Shown: positions 35,309-47,710 of the stretch, piece by piece
How the letters are laid out: every line of letters starts with the position of its first letter
Numbering within the stretch: the stretch's first letter is position 1
Assembly: GCA_902702965.1 (NCBI GenBank)
Contig: CACRXP010000300.1
Span: 505,397 to 569,396 of the forward strand
Direction of reading: 5' to 3'
From: Spirometra erinaceieuropaei
Taxonomy: Eukaryota > Platyhelminthes > Cestoda > Diphyllobothriidea > Diphyllobothriidae
DNA length: 64,000 bases
Translations under genes and position numbers: made by a program
The notes under the pieces: model-generated
What the model was told of the DNA's origin: nothing
What the model saw: only the letters and a program-made list of their open reading frames with translations
The model's database searches: none

Positions 35309-36112
35309 GTACTTCAATTATTCCCCGTTTTTTCCAGCGAAATGTCTAAAAGAACTCTAAGATTATTGTTGTAATAGTTAATCGACAGTGATGGCAGTCT
35401 AACAGAATTGTGTACGCAAGCCGACAACTCTAAAAAACCTAGAACCTCCAAATTTTTGTCTTCAACGTGTCATGCTGTAGCAATTGACGTAATAGTGACT
35501 TTACATTGTCTACTCGCTATTTTAAGTAAGTAGTTTTGCGCACAAATTAATCGTTTGGCGCCGTGGGCCACATCCAAAGTCGTCGTTTCGACTTTAACGT
35601 AAACAAATGCAGTTGTGTTAATTCACGTAGCTCCGTCCGGTTTACATGTCGACCTGGATGACCTTGGCATCCACATATTAAAGTTTCGCTCCTGTCGTTT
35701 ATTAATGGAAACGATGCCGTAAAGATCTGAATATAAACCTGTTCCTGATCAATCTCAGTCTAAAGGATGCTGTCTTAGCTCCGCGTAGCAAGATTACTGA
35801 GTTCCCACACTACTAAGATGCTACTCGGATCCAAGCACCGCCTTTATTCTGCTGTCATTTGGAATAGGGGACTGTAAGCGGACGATTAATTATTATGGAA
35901 GTAAGAAAATGTTGCTAGCAAAGCAGAGGGACGTTGGAATGCCTATTTTAGCTTATTTACCTTAATTAAACAAAAACAACCCGTTGCCTGCCCCTTTGCT
36001 CTGTTAGCCGTGTTTTGCGATCATTAATAGCTATGAGTTAAGCAACCGTCCCAACCAACTCTTCATTTGAATTTCTAACTTAAAGCAATATCCTTCGTAT
36101 TCCATCCTGCAG

Positions 36113-36240
36113 TTGGGAGGAATTGGTGAAGGCCACTACAGATCGCAGCTTAGAGGGCGGGAGACTGGCACCTCTGGCCGGTCCTATGCCCTACCGTTTC
36201 CAGAATGTTAATTTAAAAAATTATGGGAGTGCCTTACAAG
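36113..36240 (+). CDS. Candidate exon of unrecognised gene (exon 2 of pair)
   Basis: The acceptor ccatcctgcag is followed by a frame that completes Cys with the previous candidate exon, then reads WEELVKATTDRSLEGG and PLAGPMPYRFQN. The joined sequence (…NVTDAC-WEELVKATTD…) reads smoothly as one helix. The 3' boundary is uncertain: a donor gttaat after 36206 (phase 0) or gtcggt after 36240 (phase 1). Function unknown. Confidence 0.42.
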
Positions 36241-36344
36241 GTCGGTTTCGACCTCACAATTCGAGGTTTCTTTTTGCCTTTTGTATCCTTGTTAAGTATG
36301 TTATAGACCTTATTAACCAGTTAAAGCTATCTTATTACTAACGG

Positions 36345-37480
36345 GTCATGCTAAATGTCATCATCAACCAATCTTAAATCATAAGCAGATTTAGTATAGG
36401 TTGCCACACCTTCTGATGAGTAGACGGTATAACGACTTATCTGCATCGAGTGTTATCCAAATGCAGGGTTGGAAAAAACAGAAGTAATATCCAGAAATCG
36501 TATCCTCTCTACCAAAAATATTTAATCTATGTTAATATTTCAAGTAACCAACTGAGGACTCTTGGCGATATTTCCCTGAGATGATGGACCATGTCTGGTG
36601 AATAATTTCTAATTTATTGCTATCCATACACGTCCACAGGGTGATAATTCGGTTTATCTCTTAGTTTCAACTTTTAACGCTCCAGAAATTGTAGTTTGTC
36701 ATTTGTTACGATGACTATCTACCGCTAGGCCAAGTCGTGACAGACTCCTTTTCTGATATAGTGAGGTGTACCTATTCACAGCTCTGCAAAATCTTCTTTT
36801 TCTTCTCCAGAACTAAATTAAACAAGAGATCATTAATAGCCTTTTGAAAAATTCTGCCTGTGACTGTTAGAAATATGTGTTTCCGGAAAGTTGCCTTGCC
36901 TTAGAGACTTCTAAAAAATGTGCAACACACTGGCAGAAGGATGAACGTTAAAAAATCCCTTCTCCGATTGGAGTATGTTTCGTCCTCTAACTCTTTGACA
37001 CTGGCTTTCCGCTCATTTCAAAATTTGGGAAAATAAAACCTCGCAAAATAAAATTCAACTTTGCACTGACTGTTTTGCTTAAAAGAAAACCGCAGGATCC
37101 CTCTAAATAAGAACTATGAGTTGCAGTACTTTGTTATCAAAGTGATGTTTACTGAAGGTTTTGGCTGCCTCCATACCCATTCAGTTTTTCAGGTCGTTTA
37201 AGCTTATTGCTTACAGAGCCATTGGATGGCACAAAAATGTTCGATTGTCATTGAGACTCGTTGGCAAATGCAGGCATTAAAATTAATGGACTCTCTCGCC
37301 TCACGTAGTCTGTCTTATTTTATGCTATAGACTTCAAATTTCAGCCTCTGAAAATCCCTACAGTTCGGACTTGTCGTGCAAACCTTGCCTACACTATTGT
37401 CTTATATTTTCAAACGGAGCCCTTTCTTTTAAACAGTAAGTAATGTGTCCCCTACAGTGCTGGTCTTTTGACAATAGCTA
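36345..37480. other. AT-rich sequence, nothing recognised
   Basis: No repeat family, exon or RNA gene could be supported. Confidence 0.4.
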
Positions 37481-37490
37481 CCTAGTATTA

Positions 37491-37709
37491 TTAAAGACCC
37501 ATTCTCTGAAATTCTGGTAGTGAGCCATTGGTGTTAGGTTGACCTACAGCCTGTTTTTGCCATAACTTTTCCAAAGAGTTATACACAGACAGTGTTGGCA
37601 AATCCACTGGCACATCATCATAGTTTTTAAGAATTTGCGACAGACTCAAGTCCATACTGATATTCGGGCTTTTATTCACATAGCACAAGGCGTCCAACAT
37701 GATTTTATC
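37491..37709 (-). CDS. Unrecognised minus-strand open frame, possible exon
   Basis: The frame reads MLDALCYVNKSPNIS, LSQILKNYDDVPVDLPT and VYNSLEKLWQKQ, a plausible folded-domain pattern of alternating helices. On the minus strand it is preceded by ataaacccag, a weak acceptor, and contains a possible donor (ctgtag|gtcaac). It may be a transposon remnant. No family recognised. Confidence 0.25.
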   Translation of the reverse strand, partial: DKIMLDALCYVNKSPNISMDLSLSQILKNYDDVPVDLPTLSVYNSLEKLWQKQAVGQPNTNGSLPEFQRMGL

Positions 37710-38169
37710 TGGGTTTATCCGTATTCCCCATGCATTAGGTATCCGTATCTAGTTTTGTGCGTTTCTGATTGTATAGGAAGTATTTGACGTAAATATACTT
37801 TGTCCAATGCCTTATGAAAGTCGAAAAACTTAAATTCGAAAATTAGTTTGTTATGGACTGTTTTATTCATAGGTTTGACGCGAAGGCCCCAATTGGCCTG
37901 CTAACAATACCGTCACTCGTCATTTTGCTACCCACGCTGTTCTGACAAAAACTTATTCCTGGTCACATTGGGGGACTTTAGGACAGCAAGAAAGTACTTT
38001 AGACAGCCCGTAACAATTGCGCATTGCACAGCTAAAAATGGTCTGTCTAAACCACCTTCGATTTTTTCCCAAGAGCCAAGGTCAAAAAGCCCTGGTTGCT
38101 CAGTAGCCAATCAAATTCCGGTAGGTGCACCAGTCGAGACGAATGAATTCAGGCTTTTGAACCAATAAG

Positions 38170-39575
38170 GGGAGACCTAGTTTGCACAGCTTAGCGCTTC
38201 AACGCCAAACCAATGAACCGTGAAATGAAAATGAAAAAAGTCTGTTGCATGTGACGTCTGGCCTGAGTGGAATTTAGTTCTTGTAGGTTGAAAGGGCAAG
38301 GGGTGTCCTAGAAGCGCGTGGGGTGGTGAGAATTTTCCTGCGGCCCCTGCCACTCTCGACTTCCCTTCCAAGTTTCGCGCTGATTTACTGGCGGTATTTA
38401 CAACTACAGGATTAATTCCTTCTTGTTTCTTCCTAACTTCCTGTAAAGATAAACGGAAATTTAAGGGCACCAAATTGCCTGCCTCCACAAGCACGAGTGT
38501 TTTGGATAGCTCAAAAACCTTACGGCGAGGGTAGAAGGAAGTGTTGTTTTTAAGTGACAGCGCGTTTGGTCAGCACTAACAATGACTTTGCTGCTGGGGA
38601 GCAGTCTAAGACTCCTCCGTTCTCCAAGTATCCAGGCCGAAATGACAAAAAACTGTCATGGGTAGGGTGGGCGATTAAATCATGCCGTCATAAGAACAGA
38701 TTTCACATGGCCTCATTAAAGTGAGCCTTCATTTCGCAGATCTTGTGTGCCAGTCAGTGACAACAGACCCTGGGCCTGTTAAGCTTGGACTGTGAGTTCC
38801 AACCTTCAACAAATCGTTTTCCACACCATGTTAGTATTTGGGATTTTCCAATGCTAGTCTTTGTGACAATTCGATGGAGAAATTTGCATCTCCAGAACGC
38901 TGTCTACTGAAGGTGAGGATGCGAGGTCAAATCTCGAGGATTAGAGTTTCATGTTCTGATGTTTCAGACTAGCATTCGAGTCAGTCGCCAGAGATATGAG
39001 GCGAGCGACGGAGCATGCAGCCTTGCGTCTCTTAGCCCGGCTGTGTCGACCCTAAAGGCGTTCGCAAATCGAGGGTCTGGGCTGAATGCTTGGGGCTGTC
39101 TGCGTGTGTCGTGGTAGGGGGGTTGGAGATCAATGCCGCTGCTGCCGATCTGCTGATGACCCTGCTTCCACGCCTCGAGCACCCCTCGCGCAGCTCTGCT
39201 TCCGTTCACTCCGGTGTCTCACGTGACAGCAGAGTCAAGGGCGTGACTGTGCTTTATTCTGTGAAGAATTATGTGAGAACACGGGTCCCTTGCCGAGTGA
39301 TCAGCTGGTGACTACTCAACCTGACCTTTAGTCTCCATCCGGTTTGACTTGTGTACTCGTCAGAGCAGTCAAGGCGCTAAATGCGGTAGACGGCAGCCAA
39401 CCGTTAGCAAGCGTCTCTGATGCCAGGCGGTGGACGCCATACCAATGGAAAGGACCTACGGTTAAGTGCCCGGGACAGGGTTTCTTTGGGTCAGCCTTGA
39501 AACTGTAATAAACATGTGAGTTGAGGTTAATCTGCTTGTGCGGAACAACCGCGCAGTGTCCCGTCTACAAATAAA
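38170..39575. other. Unannotated sequence
   Basis: Open frames on both strands lack domain character. A GC-richer patch (39000-39250) shares short blocks (gagatcaatgccgct, cttccacgc) with 58.85-58.9 kb, suggesting a low-copy repeat. Confidence 0.35.
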
Positions 39576-39579
39576 AAGG

Positions 39580-39708
39580 GTCCGATCTTATTTCGTAGCC
39601 GTACCTGCAGTAGACAAGTCCCAGCCTAACCCCTAATCCCACCCCCTAATCTTAACCCCCTAACCTCTTCCCCCCTAACCCCTAACAGGTACGACAACGA
39701 AATGGGAC
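39580..39708. mobile_element. Small MITE-like unit filled with telomere-like repeats
   Basis: Left end tttcgtagccgtacctgcag and right end taacaggtacgacaacgaaa are inverted. Between them lie cccctaaccccaccccctaatc-type repeats (39628-39687). Confidence 0.65.
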
Positions 39709-39709
39709 C

Positions 39710-40680
39710 TTGCCATAAAAGTACTACTAGTAGTATAGCTGCACATGACAGTGGTTTTACGGCACCCCTAAAAGCCTCTATCACGAAATCTGACTTTTCG
39801 CAGGTTAAATTTAATGGGGACGGACAAGCTGTCGTTTTGGCACCAACCCCTCGAGACCCTCATCTGACAGGGAACTCCCCATATCACGCAATGCGCCCGC
39901 TCATTGTTACTGGTAGCAGAATTAAAATGGCCATTTCAGCGCGCGTGAACAAGCATGCCAGCAGTCAGCATGGGCCACTGAAGGCTGAACAATGTGCTGC
40001 GCCGTTGGTTCATGCGCTCTCAACTTACCTCGAACGCTCGGAGCGAAAGCCCTTTCGGAGCGTGTGGGCTTTTCAGAGGCGTTCAAGTGCATGCGGCCTA
40101 ACGATAAGCGGGTCACGACCGTCTTACAATTCACGCATGCCAGGCAGGCTGTTGTTTTGTAAATCTAGCCCCTGCAGCGCTGCCCGCCTGGCAAGTGAAA
40201 CATCAACAAACGGGTCGTAACATCCGCCCCGGTGAGGCTGGCCGAGGCACCGTCAGGCCCCACGACCCTCATGCCCACCACTCCCGCCACCGTAGTCCAG
40301 CGACGAAGCCCGCACAACTCTGCGGACGTGATTGTTTGCCTGTCCGACAGCGTCCAGCGCCAATCAAATTCGCGCAGTTCTGATTGGTCAAGTCACAGTG
40401 ACCCTGGAAAAAGGCTTTTCGCTCGATTCGAACAGAGGCGGACAGGCGTACACACGCGCACAGTCCTGTGCTTTCTCCTGCCACTAACGCGTCGCCGTCG
40501 TAGTCGTTGTCGTTGTCACGTGATGAATACAGCGCGTACGTACGTGTCGTGGTCACGTCTCCCATGGCAAATACCACACACCAAGAGTGTGATTGCTTGG
40601 AGGCAATCCCAGGGGGATGGAACTAGTCTCTTTCGGCAGCCGTCGCTGTTGGGTCTGGCGCGAGAATGAAAATGCGTTAC
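39710..40680. other. GC/CpG-rich stretch, no gene assigned
   Basis: Two overlapping open frames (39702-40220 and 40232-40669) are long but have no recognisable domain and Arg/Ser-rich composition typical of chance frames in GC-rich DNA. The 40230-40560 part is rich in CpG and contains ccaat and gattggtcaa boxes, so a promoter or a repeat edge is possible. Confidence 0.3.
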
Positions 40681-40689
40681 GGGCGCACT

Positions 40690-42080
40690 AAAAGACCTAC
40701 AGGCTCGTTTTAGCCCTCAATCTTATCCGGGGGAGTGTCGACGATCTCAGTGCTTTCTTTCAGAAACCTGCTCCTAATTGTGTGTACCCGACTTCTGATA
40801 CAGCAATATGGCGGCAAAGATGTGGATATGCCATAACCACCACAATTAAGGCCAGTGCGTGTTTCGCTGAAGAATGCGGGAGACCCCAGCAGGAGTTTGT
40901 ATTCTTTTGCGGAAAGGATCGAAATGCTGTCGCATCAAGCAGTCGGGAAGCTGGTGCTTGTGAACAGATGGCCGTGTAGCACAGCCCAAAACGGTTGTCA
41001 GTAGTTGTCAGCCCAGAGGTTAAGCTCTCAGGTAGGAATACGGCCTTCAGTAGCAGTGATCATAATTAATGAAAGTCCAGACTTCCTATAAAACAGCTTT
41101 GCTCAGTGCAAGTGAGACTCACTATGTCGGTTCTATACGCCGGGCTCCATTCTTGTATTAACAATAAAAAGAAAAAAAGGCTTTCTTGTCTCCCCCCATT
41201 GTGATATATCTCGTATTTGCACACGGCCGCTTCTTGTTCAAGAACTGACGAGTTAAACGAAAATAAGCCAAGCACATGCAAAAGTATTTAGGGTGGTTGA
41301 TCACGCACTCCGGTTGAGCTTCTCCATGACCGTACCGTTGCCAGTCAAAGGGGAATTCGTATTACTGGGTTGTCCGCTCAACAATCTCTATCGACAGACC
41401 GTAAAATCACTCTCTATCGAGGCGGTGATATAAGTTGTAGTCAGGTGAGTTCGTGGAGTGTATAATGTTCCTCAAACCAGGAGGAAAATTCAGACAATAA
41501 AAGGGTGCAACAACAACAACAGCAGTTGCCCGTGACTAAGCGAGAAATGGGCGATGTAAGCTAGTGAGTAATGCTCACCTGGAGCCAATCAACAGGGGGA
41601 AATCTATCGATCGACATCACGCCCCTAGCCAAGGCGCGTGGACAGGCATGGGCGGTACGCGTGAGGTGGCTTTGGAGGGGAAGGCGAAGGTCGATGGGGC
41701 TATTCGAGGGGCCTAGCAAGCTCGTGCAGGCATGAATGGTTCGCCCAGTGCGCTGCTACTGGTCAGTGATTGGTAGAGTAGCCAAAATCTGTGGACGTTA
41801 TTAGTTGAAAGCTTTCTATAACTGACGGACAAGAGGGCGGCCGCTCCAGGCGAAAGTGCAGAGCATGTTCGCAGTCGCAAAGAGGCGCTTGATAAACAGT
41901 TTGGGAAAACTGTCAGTTTCCGAAAGTACGTTGTTAACGTATGTTGAGTCCCCAAGCATACTGGTTGAATTTTCCGACTAAAAGATAAGCCTTGCAGCAA
42001 AAACGGTCCTTGAGGGTAGAAGGGCACCAATGAACGAGTATAGAAAGTCAAACACCTAGTAAATCTTTATATGAGTTGGA
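40690..42080. other. Unannotated sequence
   Basis: Nothing recognised; minus-strand frame 41713-42051 has no domain. Confidence 0.4.
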
Positions 42081-42104
42081 AGCATATTTAGGCTGTAATA
42101 TGTT

Positions 42105-42215
42105 TCGGGATTATATGAGAAAAAGCAAATGTTGGTTTTCTACAAAGTGGACAGTTTTGGTGCTCACTACTTTCCGAAAACGACCCTTCGTCAGTCTTTC
42201 TACAACGCAGAGACG
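42105..42215 (-). ncRNA. Possible hammerhead-like motif, second family
   Basis: On the minus strand CTGACGA (42194-42188) is followed by AGGGTCGTTTTCG and GAAAGTAGTGAGCACC. The box spacing fits a hammerhead core; pairing of helices I and III was not established. Confidence 0.25.
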
Positions 42216-43032
42216 CATTTAGTTTGATCTCAAGTCTACCTGAACACGCTGAGGGCGTCTGGACGCATTCATGAACATCCGAGGGGAATGTTAGACACTG
42301 GGTGTTTAAGCATTTTTGGTAGGGCTGACTTATACGGTCCACCTTTATAACTTGAGCAGGGCATACCTATTCCCATGTCCTACTTAGGGAGCCACATAAG
42401 TCAGCTCTAACCACTTTTTTTAAACTCTATTCTCCTCCTTCAGTTCTGACGAGTCGCTTGACAGTCGATTGAAATTTCACACTTGCCTGAGAAGCAAAGC
42501 CGGCAAGTTTGGTGTCGGGTTTTGCTGCTCGTAGACAACCAGCCGACATACGCCGGCAGCCTTCTCCTTCTTCAACGAAGTGTATCTTACTGAGAGACAA
42601 ATGGCCGATGATCAGATGTGAAGTATCCAACTGAACAAATGACAGCGGTTTGGCTTTTTTTCAGCCAGACATTTGCTGGATAACAAAAAACTGGGAAAGG
42701 CAAAAGTCTTTGATCATAGGACGTCCAGATCATCTGTGGAATCTAGAAGAACGCAATATAGTATAGTGGATATGGTTGTATCGACTAGGTTGAGTATGAT
42801 ACTGTGCAACCAAAGGTTGAAAGCAGTTCCAAAGGCCCTTGGCGCTACTAGTCTACTCAATCGTCCCTCGAAACGGCTTATTTGTCAAGGATGGTCAAAG
42901 GATACGAATGTGAAAAGAAACCCGCACGGAACCTGCCTACTTGAGGCCGTGACCGAATTCTGGATAGGACATGAAAACAAACATGACTGTGGAAACCGCT
43001 CGCCGGTTCCTATCCTTTCCTCTTTACGTGCA

Positions 43033-43085
43033 ACATATATATGTGTGTTTGTGTGTGAGAGAGAGAGGGAGAGTGTGTGTGTTGC
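43033..43085 (+). repeat. (GT)n/(GA)n simple repeats
   Basis: Short runs tgtgtgtttgtgtgtgagag and gagagggagagtgtgtgtgt. Confidence 0.85.
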
Positions 43086-43165
43086 ATCTGGTGCTATCTA
43101 ATGTCTCAGGCACAGTGTTTTGCCGACACTGAGCCGCTGCACATTAATCGCTGGAGACCCACTAG

Positions 43166-43378
<213 letters not shown>

Positions 43379-43439
43379 TGACAGTTTACAATGATAGTAG
43401 ACTTGCGGGTATCAATCGGGAGAGGGCACCCAAAGAAAT

Positions 43440-44240
43440 ACTGCCGGCCAAGGCAGCGATCTTATCGCAACTGTCCTAAGATATGCAGCCATTGACTGAG
43501 CCGCACATTGGTGACTGCGGTAGCCCCTTGAACTCTGGAATTAATGGTAAAAACTGATAATCCAAGTGTCCGGCCAACGGCGATCGTATTGCAATTGTCC
43601 CTAGGTAAGCTACTATAGAATACTCCGCATAGGGACTACTGCGGTCGCTTGTCAGCAGTGGAAGCTTGTGTTAAGGTTGTTTAGCGTAAGGTGGGTCTAT
43701 GGCGATCGTTTTGCAACTGTCCAAAGGGTATGGTGCCTTAGATTGAGCCGCATACCTACAGCTGCGGTCATTCCTCACCTAAGGAAGAAGTGGTCATAAT
43801 GGATAAGCCAAAGGGCCGGTCCACAGCAATCGTATCGTGTTTGAACGTATGCTACCGTAGAATAGGCCGCATATCAGCTACTGCGCTCGCTCTTCAGCTG
43901 TGGAAGTTAATGTCAAGGTTGGTAAACATAGGACGGGTCTAAAGCGATCATTCCCCAACTTTCCTAACTTATCCTGGTCTAAAGTAAGCCGCAAACGGAC
44001 TAATGTCCTCGATCGTGACCTAAGCATGCATATGCGAAGGAAGGTCGGTATACAGCGATCGTTTCTCAACTCCCCTAAGGTATGCAAGGATAGATTTGGC
44101 CGCAATTTCACTACTGCTGTCACTCTTCAGCCGTGTAAGCCCAGGTCAAGGTTGATTAACCGCGGCTTGGTCTGCGGCGGTCGCATCTCAACTGTTGGAG
44201 ACTATGATAATCTAAGTGAGGCAACATGTGCACTGCAGAT
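43440..44240 (+). repeat. ~120-bp tandem satellite, about 6.5 diverged units
   Basis: A gcgatcg-like landmark recurs at 43456, 43580, 43702, 43826, 43944, 44055 and about 44178. Each unit also contains cgcaactgtcctaagg-like, gccgcata-like and actgcggtcgctcttcagct-like blocks in the same order. Spacings are 111-124 bp. It begins about 60 bp after the (GAT)n tract. Confidence 0.9.
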
Positions 44241-44379
44241 CAGATAAATTTGAGGTCGGATGAAACAACAAATATGCAGGGCCATAACCTGCTCAAATAG
44301 CTATAGCAAGTATTCTTTCTGGGCAACGGATATTTGGGTGCCCTTTCCCGATTGTTACCGACTTGCGCAGCATCAACCG

Positions 44380-44570
44380 CACTCTCTCCTCTCCACGCCC
44401 CACCTGGACCCTGCGTCAAAACAGAGTCAAGAACACCGGAGGTGGGGGGGGGGGGCTCAGGTGGCTGGCACGGCCGTGGCCGCGGCTAGGCGTGCCCCCC
44501 CCACCCCAAGTCCACGCAACAAATGACCAGTGTCCTTCGCCAACAGTAACACCCCAACAGGGGTCAGAAG
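44380..44570 (+). repeat. GC-rich dispersed repeat (family X, copy 2)
   Basis: aaaacagagtcaagaacacc, ggctggcacggccg and caacaaatgaccagtg match family X. Confidence 0.7.
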
Positions 44571-44819
44571 GACGACGAGGATGACTGGGCAGCCATGCCC
44601 ACTACCTGCATACCTAGCGGGAGCGCAAGCGCATCTACTGGCAGGGAATCAGATGTCGCGGAACTGCCAGCGGTTACCAGGCTGCGAAGGCCATGGTTTG
44701 CTGATACTGGCATAGCACACGCTTACAGACCCTTTGATTTATCCGATAAACACACAAACGCACAAACAAACACACCCACCATTCTCGGTAGGACTTGGTA
44801 AACATCACCAGATGTGGGG

Positions 44820-45220
44820 GCTCCAGACGCCGCATCTATGCATGCACGTCTAGACTTGCACCCACGCCACGTAGTCCCCTGTCCAGAAACGCCGCCGTTC
44901 GAGGCCGCATAACTGACCTAGACTGCTATAAATGCTGGCTGCTCTGAAGATGACCTCGTGCCAACACAGAAGAGTCAGATTATTCGGCAGTCGAACAGAC
45001 CATTGAATAATCAAAATGGCAGAGTTGGCTTCTAGGTCTTTCTCTAGCTGTTTCAAAAGTACGTATACCACAGTAATGCCCAATGCCCTCCCAAACAATA
45101 TCGTATATGTTCGTTTACTATTGATTCCTCTGAAGCTCGCAATGCAAACTAGAGCCATTGCAAAATTGTATAAGCAATATACAGTGTCTCCTTAAGGGCA
45201 GAGTCGAATATATGAGTTTT
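44820..45220. other. Unannotated sequence
   Basis: Nothing recognised except the short minus-strand frame 44850-45158, without domain character. Confidence 0.35.
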
Positions 45221-45224
45221 CTCA

Positions 45225-45420
45225 CATGGTTGGTATAAAGTTTGTAGTTTGTAGACGGCGAACGTAAATGCAACAATAGGTCGGGTTAAAATTATTCAGG
45301 AATTGGAAAACTTTCTAAAATCGAGGGATGCATTTTCTTCGAGTACCTTATTTTAGGAAGATGTAGTTTGCCGCAAAATGCGTACCAGAAACGACATTCT
45401 TGAATGTGGTCCCTATGACA
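45225..45420. repeat. Fragment of the palindromic MITE family
   Basis: gtttgtagtttgtagacggc, gggttaaaattattcaggaa and cttcgagtaccttatttta align in order with the MITE interiors at 3465-3600 and 50230-50370. Ends are missing. Confidence 0.65.
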
Positions 45421-45579
45421 TATATTTCAATCTCTCACGACATTGAAAATAAGCGGAAAATATTATCCAAATTAAGTAGTCACTTAATACTAAATGGCTT
45501 ATCTTAGTAGCGGCACGGGTAATGTCAATACAAGCGAAAATGCGAATTCCATGAAGTGGGGGAGAACACATAGACGCAA

Positions 45580-45650
45580 TCCCGAGAACAAGAACTTTAT
45601 TTGCCGGACGTTTTGGATTTATGCTCGAAACCATCACCAGAGACAGTAGC
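45580..45650 (-). ncRNA. Hammerhead-like motif, minus (45.6 kb)
   Basis: On the minus strand: CTGGTGATGGTTTCGAGCA then CAAAACGTCCGGCAAATAAAG. Both boxes carry substitutions, so activity is unlikely. Confidence 0.3.
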
Positions 45651-45789
45651 ATATAAGGGTAACTCATACACAGAGAGTTACGGCAATTATTGGATGCAGT
45701 CGCCATACCACCGCATACTTATGGCAATTAACGGCTCCCCATTCATCGAGAATGGTTTTCCTCTGGTGCGCTAACTGCTTGATTGTCGG

Positions 45790-46905
45790 CATCTCAGGTG
45801 TTAAATGTTGAAATTTTATCACTTGTGTTTGATGTTGGCGAGATGATTGCTCGGCCACCTGGTCCACCGGCCTGAGCGCTGCCCGACTGGCTAATTACTC
45901 TGAGTAGGCAAGGTCTCAGCACCGAATATGGAGTACGGAGGTCATTGCGCTTGCTAAGACACTGCGGTCCCGTAAACCATAACTCGAGCAACTTGCGGCC
46001 CACTCGATTTTCCCCTCTCGCGAGAGTTTCGGCCTCATCGAACTTGAATGTGTGGCCAGGTCCTGTTGAATGGGCAGCGACTTGAGGGTTGGCGTCATTT
46101 CTCCGCGCTGCTGCCGCGTGTTCGGTGATTCGAGTCCGGAGCAGTCCTCCACTTTCTCCGACGCAGTTGCTTTGTCCGCAACTGCACCGGATCCGGTAAA
46201 CGACTCCAGGTGTTTTTTGCCGTGGCATTGAGTCTTTTGGTCTCATCACCTGACGCCTTATGGTGGCCTCCGGTCTGTGTGCGACTCCAACTCCAAGGCG
46301 GGTGACGACCTCTGAGACGTTCTTGACGTACGGAATCGCTCGCCAAATTTGGAATCAGCGATTTTGTCGCTTGCCTGGTTTGCTCATGCACTGGTTGACG
46401 AAGTCGCGGGGGTAGCCATTTTCTCTGAACACCCGCCAAAGATATTGAAATTTGGCAACCTTATCCTCCGATTCGTTACAGTGCGTCCAAGAACTCCGAT
46501 ATAGCACTCTTACGCAGCTGCGCTTATGGTTGATTGGGTGGTTGCTGTTGAAGTTGAGCACTTACGTCTTATTTGTGGCTTAAGGCCATCACGATCTTTG
46601 CGGCAGACGTGAACGTAGGAAGAGGCCAACTGGTTGTTTTCTTCTCCCTCCATCGTAAATTGTGTGTCCGGGAACACGAAGTCGAGACGTTCTTTGAACG
46701 TCAGCACCCGATTTCGTTCGATGACAACGAAGGTATCATCCACATACGGAGCCGAATCTTTCCATATGTGGTGTTGGAAGACCAACGACTCTAACCGCTG
46801 TAGGATCGCCTCGGCAGTGAATCCGGAAGTCGACGAACTTATTGGCGTTTCCTCCACTTTCTCGTAGATTGTTCCGTAAAACGTGAAGTGCGTCCTAAGA
46901 CAACG
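45790..46905 (-). mobile_element. Penelope-like element, RT (YVDD) plus GIY-YIG endonuclease
   Basis: Minus-strand order from 46857: TAEAILQRLESLVFQHHIWK and YVDDTFVVIERNRVLTFKE (RT catalytic Tyr-Val-Asp-Asp), FPDTQFTMEGEE; then, after frame changes, SNHPINHKRSCVRVLYRS and FRENGYPRDFV (46355-46561); then GVVYRIRCSCGQSNCVGESG, RTRITEHAAAARRND and GRKLLELWFTGPQ (45794-46249). This is the full RT-thumb to GIY-YIG order of Penelope-like elements. The second GIY motif reads Cys-Val-Gly in place of Tyr-Ile-Gly. The RT N-terminal fingers are absent and at least two frameshifts occur. It is the best-preserved Penelope copy here and of a different lineage from the plus-strand copies. Confidence 0.9.
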
Positions 46906-46909
46906 AGTT

Positions 46910-47340
46910 TTTAGCTAGTACCTGTGCTTCCAGTACGGTAGACCACCTAGTACTTGTATGCTACTAAGTGCCTGTTGCGAGTTTGGTGATATTACATGGT
47001 TATTCCGCAGTGGCTGGTGGATTTCAGCTCGAAGCTTTGTTCTGAAGGATTTATTTCAAGTTAACGCCTTAAATCCCTCGGAAATTAAACAAGGCGGTGA
47101 GTAGGCATATTTTACACAGTGTGGTTTTTTGCGGGCGGTTTACAAGAAGTGTATGCAATGGCCGGCACGTTGGTTTGACTGAAAATTCGCGGAATTAGGC
47201 TGTATGCTTATCAATATCATAGTCCTACCTAGACGATCCTTGTTAACTGGAAACGCATTTCAGCATTTTGAGATGGGTCACTTAGGTAAGGCATCCTCCA
47301 CTACAACTGTGGGCTCCTTTTTAATGTGGCCTTTATGGTA
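46910..47340. other. Unannotated sequence
   Basis: Nothing recognised. Confidence 0.4.
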
Positions 47341-47344
47341 CTTC

Positions 47345-47710
47345 CATCCCGTGGGATCCGAGCCAGATGTGACAGCACGCCTAGGAGCGGCTAAGGCCGC
47401 GCAAGCCCCACTTCTGTTGTTGGTTAACAAACCTGGTCATTTGCTGTGTGGAGCAGGGGATGTGGAGTGGAACGCCAGGGTGCGGGCTCGACCGTGCCAT
47501 CCACCTATGCCCTCCCCGTTTCCGGTCTTCTTGACTATGTCTTGACACCGGGCTCAGGTGAGGGAAGATGAGGAGGAGGGAGTGTGGTAGATACAGCACA
47601 AGTCTACTCTCATTATAAACTAACTTATGCGCAGGTCACCGTGCCTGCTCTCATTCTGCTGTGGAGCACACGGTGGACTTTGTCGGCAACGACAGTCAAA
47701 CTGTCGGGTA
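47345..47710 (-). repeat. GC-rich dispersed repeat (family X, minus copy)
   Basis: Minus strand contains ggtgtcaagacatagtcaag, ggtggatggcacggtcgagc, agcaaatgaccaggtttgtt and ggctcggatccc, collinear with the 17.1-kb copy. Confidence 0.8.

Noticed and set aside
39702..40669. Two long GC-rich open frames as genes
   Set aside because: No domain, no splice pairing, and composition typical of stop-poor GC-rich DNA; left as unassigned.
43440..44240. CRISPR array
   Set aside because: Units are contiguous ~120-bp diverged repeats with no constant short repeat plus variable spacer; the DNA is eukaryotic.
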